In this document: positions 44,910-52,654 of the stretch, piece after piece | Numbering within the stretch: the stretch's first letter is position 1 | Layout of the letters: every line of letters starts with the position of its first letter | Source of the DNA: Gemmatimonadota bacterium | GTDB lineage: Bacteria; Gemmatimonadota; Gemmatimonadetes; Longimicrobiales; Gaopeijiaceae | DNA length: 64,000 bases | Assembly (NCBI GenBank): GCA_007121555.1 | Contig: SKKH01000012.1 | Location: forward strand, 1-64,000 | Direction of reading: 5' to 3' | The notes under the pieces: generated by a model | What the model saw: the letters and a program-made list of their open reading frames with translations, nothing else | Told to the model about the DNA's origin: nothing | Database searches by the model: none | Translations under genes and position numbers: made by a program

Positions 44910-45377
44910 CTACCGGGTGGTACGGAAGTATTCCACCATGGCCCTCGCCTGCTCCTCCGAGATGTTCTGGTAGGGCATGACCATGGGGTACTGCTGGAGG
45001 AGCTCCCTGGCCACGGGGTGACGCTGGGTCATCTCCTCGGGGTTCATGATCATGTTGGCGATCCAGGTCGGGCTCCTCCGGTCCAGGACGTCGCCCAGTG
45101 CCGGTCCCACGAAGCTCTCGTCCAGCATGTGGCAGGCCTCGCAGTTGAACTCGTAGACCTCCTGCCCCATCCGGGCCATTTCTTCGTCGACCTCATCGGC
45201 CAGGACGATCTCGTCGGTGAAGGGGCCGATGCCGTGCTCCTCCTCGAAGGGGGTGAGACCGGTCTCACCGGCCTCGGTCTCAGGGGCGCGGTCGGTGGTC
45301 CCGGTGTCCCCCTCGCCGCAGGCGGCCAGGGTGACGAGGAGCAGGGCACTGAGAGCCATTACGGCGGATCGCTTCAT
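44910..45377 (-). CDS. Lipoprotein cytochrome c of the nos operon
   Basis: 155 aa from the ATG ending at 45377, AGGAAA upstream. Lipobox LAAC (Cys20), acidic linker, one haem-binding CEACH (C79-C82-H83) and a likely axial Met in YPMVMPYQN (about 134). It is positioned first in the operon, 105 bp before nosZ, the usual clade II arrangement, and is the probable electron donor to NosZ. Confidence 0.92.
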   Translation of the reverse strand: MKRSAVMALSALLLVTLAACGEGDTGTTDRAPETEAGETGLTPFEEEHGIGPFTDEIVLADEVDEEMARMGQEVYEFNCEACHMLDESFVGPALGDVLDRRSPTWIANMIMNPEEMTQRHPVARELLQQYPMVMPYQNISEEQARAMVEYFRTTR

Positions 45378-45470
45378 GGTCGGTTTCCTGGGGTTTTCGG
45401 TAGATGGATCCGGGGGATTCGCAATGTCCCGATCCGGCATACGGACCGTTTCCTCGACTTGAGACGAAAG

Positions 45471-46655
45471 CTAGGATTTCTGCAGGTTGGGGTCTGTCGG
45501 AGGATTCCCGGGACCCGTTGTCGGGGATTTCCCCACACCAGCGGACCCGGTCGCGGGAGCAGGGTCATGGCCCCGTCGGAGGTCCTCGGGTAGCATGAGG
45601 ATGACCAGGGTCCCCTCTCCCGGGGCCGATTCGATATGAAGCTTTCCTCCCGAGTGACGAGCCCGTTCCAGCATGCGGAGAATGCCCATGTGGTCCTGGG
45701 GATCGGTGGTGACCCGCTCCGGTTCGAAGCCCGAGCCATCGTCTTCGAGACGCCCTGTGACCCGACCAGGCTCCACCTCTACGAAGAGGTCGACCGCGGT
45801 GGGCTTCCCGTGGATGACCGCGTTGTTCATCGCCTCCTGCATGACCCGGTAGAGAGTCAGCCGCTGGTCCGGGCTCAGCTTCGGCGGTGAGTCGGGTGGA
45901 CGGACTCGGATCGGCACGCCCACCTCCTCCGAGAGGCGACGGGCGTGAGCCTCCAGGGCCTTGAGAGCCCCCAGCTCATCCAGCTCCGGTGGGTGGAGTC
46001 CCCGGGCAATCCGCTGGATTCCGGCCAGTGCCGAGAGAAGCTCCCGACGCGCCGCCTCGAGATCGGGAGCGGGATCGGGAGGAGGGGACCTCCCCGGCGC
46101 GGCGTCGCTCCGGCGCGAAGGTACGGGAAGCTTCCGACCGGCCAGTTGAATGTGCAGGAGGGCGGCGGAGAGGGTCTGAGCGGTATCATCCACCAGTTCG
46201 TGGGCCATCCGCTTCCGCTCGGCCTCCTGGGCCTGGATGCTCCGGGCGGCCAGCTCCCTGCGGAGTGCCCGGTGGTCCTCCGCGGAGTCGAGGACCTGAT
46301 TCAGGGCGCGGCCGAGTCGGTGGAGGTCGGCGTCCGCCAGGGGAGACGGAGGGACCCGGGCCGACAGATCTCCCTGCTGGACCCTTTCGGCCACCTCCTC
46401 GATGCGGCGGAGCGGCACGAGGGCGAGGTAGCTCAGAGCAGCACCGATCCCGATCACCGCGAGCACAGCCCCTCCCCACAGAGCCCGAGAGAGAAGCGGG
46501 TCCGGTCCTTCCGGCTCGAGTCCAGAGCCCAGCCCCAGGGCCAGGATCCCCAGAACCAGGACCGGAATCCCATGCGCCAGGGAGATCTTGAGGAACAGGG
46601 GTACCCGGAGGGCCCGCTCGAGCCAGGCTGGAGGGGGGGATGGAGGGGAGGGCAC
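45471..46655 (-). CDS. Membrane sensor histidine kinase (NarX/HisKA_3 type)
   Basis: About 394 aa from GTG 46655, chosen because AAAGGAG lies six bases before it; the upstream ATG ends at 46661 directly against that SD. Two membrane helices (22-47 and 60-85), a HAMP linker (PLRRIEEVAERVQQGDLSARV), and HisKA_3 with the phospho-His in ERKRMAHELVDDTAQTLSA (Val for the usual His after HEL). The HATPase domain has EAMNNAVIHG and EDDGSGFEPE. No extended periplasmic sensor domain. It lies upstream of the nos operon on the same strand with no obvious partner of its own, so it may signal through the adjacent NarL-type regulator. Confidence 0.85.
   Translation of the reverse strand: MPSPPSPPPAWLERALRVPLFLKISLAHGIPVLVLGILALGLGSGLEPEGPDPLLSRALWGGAVLAVIGIGAALSYLALVPLRRIEEVAERVQQGDLSARVPPSPLADADLHRLGRALNQVLDSAEDHRALRRELAARSIQAQEAERKRMAHELVDDTAQTLSAALLHIQLAGRKLPVPSRRSDAAPGRSPPPDPAPDLEAARRELLSALAGIQRIARGLHPPELDELGALKALEAHARRLSEEVGVPIRVRPPDSPPKLSPDQRLTLYRVMQEAMNNAVIHGKPTAVDLFVEVEPGRVTGRLEDDGSGFEPERVTTDPQDHMGILRMLERARHSGGKLHIESAPGEGTLVILMLPEDLRRGHDPAPATGSAGVGKSPTTGPGNPPTDPNLQKS
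45519..45538. promoter_or_regulatory. Candidate operator palindrome, copy 1
   Basis: TGTCGGGGATTTCCCCACAC, inside the 3' end of the kinase gene and about 140 bp upstream of the cytochrome c start that opens the nos operon. It matches copy 2 (46795-46814) at 18 of 20 positions. See findings. Confidence 0.45.
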
Positions 46656-46794
46656 CGCCATCTCCTTTCCCGGTCGGTGGGACGGCGAAGGTCAGGTTCG
46701 GGACCCCGCGGTGTGCGGAGCTCCTGAATTGGTGATCACAGGGGAATGTTGCATCTTCAGAGGCGAGAATCTGTCAGGGGATGGACGAGAGTTC

Positions 46795-46814
46795 TGTGGG
46801 GGATTTCTCCACAC
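46795..46814. promoter_or_regulatory. Candidate operator palindrome, copy 2
   Basis: TGTGGGGGATTTCTCCACAC, 36 bp before the PAS kinase start and in the shared region between the two divergent kinase genes. It matches copy 1 except at two positions. Its interrupted dyad (TGTGG...CCACA) fits a dimeric regulator site. Confidence 0.45.
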
Positions 46815-46850
46815 GACGCGAGTGCAAGCCGGAAAGGGGACAACGACGCC

Positions 46851-47963
46851 ATGACCGAGGTGCCGGGCGGAGGGGCCGATGAACGTTCCGAGCCGCCGGA
46901 GGGGAGCTTTTCCCCGCCGGTGGACTATGCCGCCGTCTTCCGGGCCGCTCCCGATGGAATCCTCATCGTGGACGAGGGCGGCATCGTCAGAGATGTGAAC
47001 CCTCAGGTCGAGCAGCTCCTGGGATACTCCCGTGCGGAGCTTCTTGGACGTCCCGTGGAGCGGCTGGTTCCTCCCGACGCACGGGCCGGCCATTCCGCCA
47101 AGCGCGAGGGGTTCATGGAAGGTCCGAGCGCCCGACCCATGGGGGTGGGGCTGGAACTTCGAGCACTCCGGAAGGATGGACTCCAACTGCCGGTGGAAGT
47201 CAGCCTCCGGCCCTACTCCAACTCCCTGGGTCGATTCGTCATCACCGTGGTCCGCGATGTGAGCGAGCGGAACCGACTCCGCCGCCTCGGCGCGGGGACG
47301 ATCCAGGCCGTGGAGGAGGAACGGCGCCGGATCGCCCGGGAGCTTCACGATGACTCGGCCCAGCGACTGGCCGCCCTCCTCCTGCGCCTCCGGCTCCTGG
47401 AGAAGTTGGAGGATCCCGGGGAGCGCGATCGCGTCATCCGCCAGGTCCAAAACGAGCTGTCCGACGCGGTGGAGGGGCTGGGCAGAATCTCCCGGGGACT
47501 GCGGCCACCTGCGCTGGCGGATGTGGGTCTCGACGCGGCGATCCGTTCCCACCTGAGACCCTACGTGGGCCCTCACTCACTGGATCTGACATTGGAACTG
47601 GAGCCGGTGGGATCCCTTCTCGGCGAAGACGCCCAGCTCTCCGTGTATCGGGTGATTCAGGAGGCGGTGTCCAACGTGGCCCGACACGCCGAGGCGTCGC
47701 GGGTGCGGGTTGCCATGCGTCGGGAGGGAGAGGAGATTGTGGCCGAAATCGAGGACGACGGTCGAGGGTTCGATCCGGAGAAGGCCTTCCTGGATGGTGC
47801 GGGGCTCGGCCTGTTGGGAATGGACGAAAGGGCCCGCCTGGCGGGGGGGCGGCTCATGATCCGGAGTCGCACGGAGCGGGGAACCCGGGTGGAATTGCGT
47901 CTGCCGATCGAGGAGAGCGCTGGCTCAGAGGCCTCTGAGCAGGAGGGTCGCGCTCATGGCTGA
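46851..47963 (+). CDS. PAS-domain sensor histidine kinase (HisKA_3)
   Basis: 370 aa from ATG 46851 (MTEVPGGG). A soluble kinase: N-terminal PAS domain (VDYAAVFRAAPDGILIVDEG to RDVSERNRL), HisKA_3 with phospho-His in EERRRIARELHDDSAQRLAA, and HATPase with QEAVSNVARHAEASRV and EDDGRGFDPE. It probably senses a cytoplasmic redox or oxygen signal through its PAS domain (no haem-ligand evidence). It overlaps the response-regulator gene by 8 bp and is divergent from the membrane kinase. Confidence 0.9.
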   Translation: MTEVPGGGADERSEPPEGSFSPPVDYAAVFRAAPDGILIVDEGGIVRDVNPQVEQLLGYSRAELLGRPVERLVPPDARAGHSAKREGFMEGPSARPMGVGLELRALRKDGLQLPVEVSLRPYSNSLGRFVITVVRDVSERNRLRRLGAGTIQAVEEERRRIARELHDDSAQRLAALLLRLRLLEKLEDPGERDRVIRQVQNELSDAVEGLGRISRGLRPPALADVGLDAAIRSHLRPYVGPHSLDLTLELEPVGSLLGEDAQLSVYRVIQEAVSNVARHAEASRVRVAMRREGEEIVAEIEDDGRGFDPEKAFLDGAGLGLLGMDERARLAGGRLMIRSRTERGTRVELRLPIEESAGSEASEQEGRAHG

Positions 47964-48612
47964 GCCCATCCGGGTCCTCCTGGCCGATGATCACACGATC
48001 TTTCGGGCCGGCCTGAGGGCCCTGCTGGAGTTGGAGGACAGGGTCGAGGTCGTTGGAGAGGCGGCCACCGGGGAGGAGGCCATCGAACAGGCGCGCAAGC
48101 TGCGACCCGATGTCGTGATCATGGATCTCTCCATGCCGGTCATGAACGGGCTGGAGGCCACCAGACGAATCGCCGCGCTCCAGCTGGGTGTGCGGATCCT
48201 GGTGCTCACGGTGCATGCCGAGGAGGAGTACCTGGTCCCGGTGGTGGACGCGGGGGCCAGCGGGTACCTGACCAAGGACTCGGCGGACCGGGATCTCATG
48301 GAGGCCATCCGGACCGTGGCCCGCGATGAGGTGTTTCTCCCGGCCCGAGCCACCACCCTGCTCCTGCAGCAGTACCGGACCGCGGAGGAGAAGGAGGGAG
48401 GAGGTCGCCTCCGGGACCTGAGCTCACGGGAGCGGGAGGTGCTGGCCCTGACCGCCGAGGGATTCTCCTCGTCGGAGATCGGCGAGAAGCTCTTCATCTC
48501 GCCGAAGACCGTGGACACCTACCGGTCCCGGATCATGAAGAAGCTGGGATTGAACCACCGCTCCGAACTCGTTCGTTTCGCACTCAGGGTGGGACTTCTG
48601 AAGCATCTCTGA
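47956..48612 (+). CDS. NarL/LuxR-type response regulator
   Basis: 218 aa. Receiver: acidic pair DD11-12, phospho-acceptor D57 in VVIMDLSMPVMNG and conserved Lys in GYLTKDSADRD. The C-terminal LuxR helix-turn-helix is LSSREREVLALTAEGFSSSE ... FISPKTVDTYRSRIMKKLGL. Cognate of the upstream PAS kinase (8-bp overlap). Candidate binder of the two 20-bp sites near the kinases and thus a possible regulator of the nos operon (inference). Confidence 0.93.
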   Translation: MAEPIRVLLADDHTIFRAGLRALLELEDRVEVVGEAATGEEAIEQARKLRPDVVIMDLSMPVMNGLEATRRIAALQLGVRILVLTVHAEEEYLVPVVDAGASGYLTKDSADRDLMEAIRTVARDEVFLPARATTLLLQQYRTAEEKEGGGRLRDLSSREREVLALTAEGFSSSEIGEKLFISPKTVDTYRSRIMKKLGLNHRSELVRFALRVGLLKHL

Positions 48613-48655
48613 CTCCCCGTGCCCAGCCCCCATCCCTTCACCTCCAGGAGGCGCT

Positions 48656-48889
48656 GTGTCCGAGAAAACCTTCCAGAGCAAAGCCCGGCTGAGCATCATC
48701 GCGATCCTGGCTCTCCTCGTCTTCATCCTCGTCGTTCAGAATCAGGAGACCGTCTCCACCCAGGTCTACTTCTGGACGGTGGAGATGCCCCGTTTCGTGC
48801 TCCTGGGCACGTTCTTCTTCGTGGGAGGGTTCGCAGGATACATGGTGGGACGCGGCACACGATTGGGGAAGAAAAAGAAGGAGGCATGA
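48656..48889 (+). CDS. LapA-family small membrane protein (DUF1049)
   Basis: 77 aa from GTG 48656, CAGGAGG six bases before it. Two membrane helices with the LapA pattern LLVFILVVQNQETVSTQVYF and FVLLGTFFFVGGFAGYMVGR, and a Lys-rich C-terminus. LapA-type proteins act in LPS-assembly regulation in E. coli; bacterial relatives are generic. Stop overlaps the next gene's ATGATG. Confidence 0.8.
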   Translation: MSEKTFQSKARLSIIAILALLVFILVVQNQETVSTQVYFWTVEMPRFVLLGTFFFVGGFAGYMVGRGTRLGKKKKEA

Positions 48890-49386
48890 TGTCCGCCCGG
48901 TCTCTCTCCGGACATGAAGGCCTGCCCGAGGATCCGCTGGACACGGTCGACGCGCCGGTGGACCTCCGATTCGAGGTGGAGGTCGAAGCAGGACCCGCTC
49001 CGGTCTGGCGCACTCTTTCGGAGGTGTCCCGGTGGCCGCTGTGGAATCGGGGAGTGAGCTTCGCCGTCCTCGATGGAGAGCTTGCCCCCGGAACCCGACT
49101 CCACTGGCGAGCCGACGGGATGCGAATCGCCTCCCAGATCGCCGAACTGGAGCCGCAACGGCTGCTGGGACTCACCCTCCGGACCATGGGGGGACGAGGA
49201 TACCATCGCTGGACGCTCGAGCCCCTGGAAGGGGATCGGGTGCTGGTCCGAAGCGAGGAGATCTGGGACGGGCTGGGAGTGCGGATTCTCCGCCGAACGC
49301 TGCGAAGGACCCTGTCGCGATCCCGCACCCACTGGCTCGAGGCCCTGAAGAATCAGGTCGAGGGCTCGGGGGAAGGGGACGCCTGA
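48886..49386 (+). CDS. SRPBCC (START-like) family protein
   Basis: 166 aa from ATG 48886 (a second ATG follows at 48889). The pattern VDLRFEVEVEAGPAPVWRTL, WPLWNRGVSF, and the TRLHWRADGMRIASQIAELE strands fit a polyketide cyclase/SRPBCC ligand-binding fold. Ligand unknown. Translationally coupled to LapA. Its 3' end overlaps the convergent mtgA 3' end by 34 bp. Confidence 0.75.
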   Translation: MMSARSLSGHEGLPEDPLDTVDAPVDLRFEVEVEAGPAPVWRTLSEVSRWPLWNRGVSFAVLDGELAPGTRLHWRADGMRIASQIAELEPQRLLGLTLRTMGGRGYHRWTLEPLEGDRVLVRSEEIWDGLGVRILRRTLRRTLSRSRTHWLEALKNQVEGSGEGDA

Positions 49387-50375
49387 CTCCCTGAGGGGGA
49401 TAGCGTGTCTGGATCGGGGGGGAGGGTGTCCGGGTCGATGGGCACAGTATCGGGATCCGCCGCGCCCGGGAGGTCCCGGGGCGGGAGAGTGTCGGGCTCG
49501 GGCACCGGGAGTTCCTCTACCTCGATCCGTGGCTCCTCGATGTCCTCCGGCACCGGTTCGGCGGGGGGGACCGGAGGGGCACCCCCGCCCATCCTTCCCA
49601 GAATCAATCCCTGCCGCCACTGCATTCGGGCTGGATTCTGCGCCGGATTCGAACTGAGTGGGTGGGGAAGGGTCGCGGCCAACGCCGCCGCCTGCTCCCT
49701 GGAGAGATTCGCGGCCGAGCGATCGAAATACGCCTGAGCGGCAGACTCGACGCCAAAGATGCCGGGTCCGAGCTCCGCGACGTTCAGGTAGAGTTCGAGG
49801 ATTCGTTCCTTCGAGAGGAAGAATTCGAGGCGGCGGGCCAGGATGAGCTCCTGACCCTTCCGCACGAAGGCCCGATCGGGAGACAGGTAGAGGTTTCGAG
49901 CCAGTTGCTGGGTCAGGGTGCTGCGCCCCCGGACATCGTCCCGATGCTCCCTCAGGTACTCCAGGGACGCCCGCAGGGCCGCTCGATCCGACTCGGACCG
50001 GAGGCGCGGCGGGATCTCTCCCGCGTATCGGACCTCCTCCGCCAGGGCATTCCAGTCCACCCCCCGATGCTCATGGAACCGATCATCTTCGGCCACCAGG
50101 ACCGCCCGAACCAGGGCGGGAGTCACGGAGTCCAGGGGGATCCAGCTCCACTGCAACTCGAACGACTCTCCCCGCTCCGACGCCTGGGCGGTCCGGTGAT
50201 CCACGTAGGCCGTGGTCGCGGGATTCACCCAGCGAAGCATGATGGGCCAGGGGTGGAGCAGCCATGCCAGGACCGGCAGAGACGCGACGAAGACCAAGCC
50301 CAGGAGGATCGACCGTCCCCGCCGCGGGGAGGGGCGCGGGTGTGCGGAGCCGTTGCTTCTTTCAGTCGCGACCAT
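49353..50375 (-). CDS. mtgA: Monofunctional peptidoglycan glycosyltransferase
   Basis: 340 aa. A single N-terminal anchor (SILLGLVFVASLPVLAWLL) precedes the GT51 domain: VAEDDRFHEHRGVDW (catalytic Glu), GRSTLTQQLARNLYLSPDR, KGQELILARRLEFFLSKERI and ELYLNVAELGPGIFGVESAA. It polymerises lipid II. About 75 residues at the C-terminus form a Pro/Asp/Thr-rich tail with repeated PDTLPP-type units, beyond the normal MtgA length. Confidence 0.92.
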   Translation of the reverse strand: MVATERSNGSAHPRPSPRRGRSILLGLVFVASLPVLAWLLHPWPIMLRWVNPATTAYVDHRTAQASERGESFELQWSWIPLDSVTPALVRAVLVAEDDRFHEHRGVDWNALAEEVRYAGEIPPRLRSESDRAALRASLEYLREHRDDVRGRSTLTQQLARNLYLSPDRAFVRKGQELILARRLEFFLSKERILELYLNVAELGPGIFGVESAAQAYFDRSAANLSREQAAALAATLPHPLSSNPAQNPARMQWRQGLILGRMGGGAPPVPPAEPVPEDIEEPRIEVEELPVPEPDTLPPRDLPGAADPDTVPIDPDTLPPDPDTLSPSGSQASPSPEPST

Positions 50376-50647
50376 GATCGTCTCCTACCCGCCAACGGCC
50401 TCCGAAGGACCGATCCGTCGAATCGTCGTCTTCGAACCGCGGCACCCTGCCTGCGCGTACGGTTCCCACTCCGACGGGGTGGCCACTCCGGTTCCCCACC
50501 ACCCTGGTGTACAGGGAACTTCCGCACGGGAGGAGGCGTTTGCAACGGAGAAGGCCGCGTGGGCCCGGAGCCGAGCCGGTGCCGAAACGGCCGGTGAACC
50601 GACGGGTCCTGCAGCCCTCCTTTCTCATTCTCAAGAGGACATCTCTG

Positions 50648-51565
50648 TTGGGTAGAGTCGAATTGGCGGTCATCGATGACGCGCCGTCCGTCGCACTCCA
50701 GGCCCTGGACGAACTCTGGTTCCAGGTCGCGGGCACCGTATGCAATCTCCGGTGCCACCACTGCTTCATCAGTTGTGCGCCGGACAACCACTCCTTCTGG
50801 TTCATGACCCGGGAGCAGGTGGCCCAGGCCCTGGAGGAGTCGGTCGAGCTCGGGGTGAAGGAGTACTACTTCACCGGGGGCGAGCCCTTCATGAACCAGG
50901 AGATGGAAGACATCCTGGTCGACACCCTCGCTCTCGGGCCGGCCACCGTCCTCACCAACGCCACCCTGATGCCGCCGCGCCGCGCCCGGCGTCTGGCCCA
51001 ACTCTCGAGGGCGTCCATCTACACCCTGGAACTCCGGGTCTCCCTGGACGGCATCACCCGCGAGATGAACGACGCCATCCGGGGAGAGGGAGCCTTCGAC
51101 CGCTGCGTGGACGGTATCGAGCAGCTGGTGAAGGTCGGGTTCCTCCCGATCATCACCTGCATGCGAAGCTGGCCCGAGCACGAGACCGAGCGATACCTGG
51201 AGGGCTTCCGACGCCTCCTTTCGACCGTGGGATACGAACGGCCTCGCATCAAGATCCTGCCCCCTCTCCTCATGGGGGAGGAAGCGAAGCGGACCCGGGC
51301 CTACGACGAGACCGAGCGGGTCACCCATGAAATGCTCGAAGGGTTCGACGAAGGGCAGCTCCTCTGCTCTCGGGCCCGGCTGGTGACCGCTCGGGGGGTG
51401 CAGGCCTGCCCCATCCTTCTCGAGGCTCCCTCGGCCCGGGTGGGAGACACGCTGACGGAGGGGGCCAGGACTCCGGTGACCCTGAAGGAATCCGCCTGTT
51501 TCACATGCTACCTTTCCGGAGCTATCTGCTCCAATTCTCCGTCTGGAGCCGGAGGGGATCGCTGA
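50648..51565 (+). CDS. Radical SAM protein with SPASM-like C-terminus
   Basis: About 305 aa from TTG 50648 (GAGGA eight bases upstream); the frame is open back to 50507. The [4Fe-4S]/SAM site is VCNLRCHHCFISC (CxxxCxxC), with YYFTGGEPFM and VSLDGITREMND typical of the fold. The C-terminus has further cysteines (ACPILLE, ACFTCYLSGAICSN), probably an auxiliary cluster. Stop overlaps the next ATG (TGATG), so it is made with the phosphoesterase-like protein. Substrate unknown; no small precursor peptide is visible. Confidence 0.85.
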   Translation: MGRVELAVIDDAPSVALQALDELWFQVAGTVCNLRCHHCFISCAPDNHSFWFMTREQVAQALEESVELGVKEYYFTGGEPFMNQEMEDILVDTLALGPATVLTNATLMPPRRARRLAQLSRASIYTLELRVSLDGITREMNDAIRGEGAFDRCVDGIEQLVKVGFLPIITCMRSWPEHETERYLEGFRRLLSTVGYERPRIKILPPLLMGEEAKRTRAYDETERVTHEMLEGFDEGQLLCSRARLVTARGVQACPILLEAPSARVGDTLTEGARTPVTLKESACFTCYLSGAICSNSPSGAGGDR

Positions 51566-52518
51566 TGTCGGGGCGTCCCTTTTCCCACCCGTCGGGGTCC
51601 ACGGATCCAGGAGACCGGAGCGCTTCGGGTCCTGGCCAAAATGCGAATCTGGATTCGCATTTTGGCGAGGCGCCCGGGACGAACGGCCGGAGGGAGGCTC
51701 CGGACTCGCGGGGGCTCGGCGATGTCGCCCTCCGGAGGGTCGCGGCGTTCGGAGGGGTCTACTCCAACCACCGGGCCCTCCGCGCCGCCATCCAGGACGC
51801 CCGGGAACGGGGGGCCGAGGCCCTTCTCTGCCTGGGGGACCTGGGAGCCTTCGGGCCCTCTCCTGACAAGACCGTCCAGATCCTGCGGGACGAGGGAATC
51901 CCGGTGGTCCGGGGCAACTACGACGATTCCATCGCGCGAGGGTTGGACGACTGTCAGTGCGGATATACCGATCCCCGGGACAACCACTACGCCAGGATCT
52001 CCTATGACTACACCCTGGCGAACACCGCCGGGGAGCACCGGGAGTGGATGGCCACCTTCCCCCCGGAGATCCGCTTCCGCCTCGGTGACCTGCGGGTGCT
52101 GGCCTTTCATGGGAGTCCGCGCAGAATGAACGAGTTCCTCTGGGAAACCACCACCCCGACCCACTTCCTCGAGAGAATGGCCCGGAAGGCGGGAGCCGAT
52201 GTGCTTCTGGGCACCCATACCGGGATCCACTGGAGCCGCCGACTGGGTGACAGGAGCTGGTACGTGAACGCCGGCGCCCTGGGTCGGCCGGCCAACGACG
52301 GCCGCCGGGAGGTCTGGTACGCCATGCTGGAGGCACAGGCCGGCGAGTCCGAACTGAAGGTGGAGTTCATCCCCGTGGAGTACGAGGTGGAGCTCCTGGC
52401 CGACGAAATGCGAGACGAGGGGCTCCCCGACGAGTTCATCGAGACGATCCGCACCGGGTGGTGGACCACCTGCCTCGAGGTGCTGCCCGGCAAGGAGCGA
52501 AAGGGCGGACGGTGGTGA
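51565..52518 (+). CDS. Metallophosphoesterase-like protein lacking the DxH motif
   Basis: 317 aa from ATG 51565 (TGATG overlap with the radical SAM gene). From about residue 55 the YfcE/calcineurin-like order is recognisable: CLGDLGAFGPSPDKTVQIL, VVRGNYDDS, VLAFHGSPR, LLGTHTGIHW and NAGALGRPAND. Motif I, usually SDIHGN, reads AAFGGVYSN, so both metal ligands Asp and His are missing. A DNA hairpin (51636-51665) is translated in the poorly ordered first 60 residues. Either a modified-metal-site enzyme or a non-catalytic binding protein; function unknown. Confidence 0.75.
   Translation: MSGRPFSHPSGSTDPGDRSASGPGQNANLDSHFGEAPGTNGRREAPDSRGLGDVALRRVAAFGGVYSNHRALRAAIQDARERGAEALLCLGDLGAFGPSPDKTVQILRDEGIPVVRGNYDDSIARGLDDCQCGYTDPRDNHYARISYDYTLANTAGEHREWMATFPPEIRFRLGDLRVLAFHGSPRRMNEFLWETTTPTHFLERMARKAGADVLLGTHTGIHWSRRLGDRSWYVNAGALGRPANDGRREVWYAMLEAQAGESELKVEFIPVEYEVELLADEMRDEGLPDEFIETIRTGWWTTCLEVLPGKERKGGRW
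51636..51665. repeat. Perfect 14-bp inverted repeat inside a gene start
   Basis: CCAAAATGCGAATC and its inverted complement separated by two bases, AT-richer than its surroundings. It lies in the N-terminal extension of the phosphoesterase-like gene and reads through in frame. Could be an old repetitive-element insertion or an attenuator hairpin. Confidence 0.7.
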
Positions 52519-52654
52519 CGCCCGCGAAAACGGTGTTCTAGCAGTCTGATCCTCCCGATGCGTTGCGCTCGGACCCTCGGAGGCCGATCTTGGCCGCCAT
52601 GCGAATCGCCTGCCCGCACCGTGACGAGGACCCGCCACCCCCTGGACCGGGCTG

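Noticed and set aside
50507-51565. RiPP cluster hypothesis for the radical SAM gene
   Set aside because: No small precursor-like ORF, peptidase or RRE-type gene is visible next to it; kept only as an open pairing.
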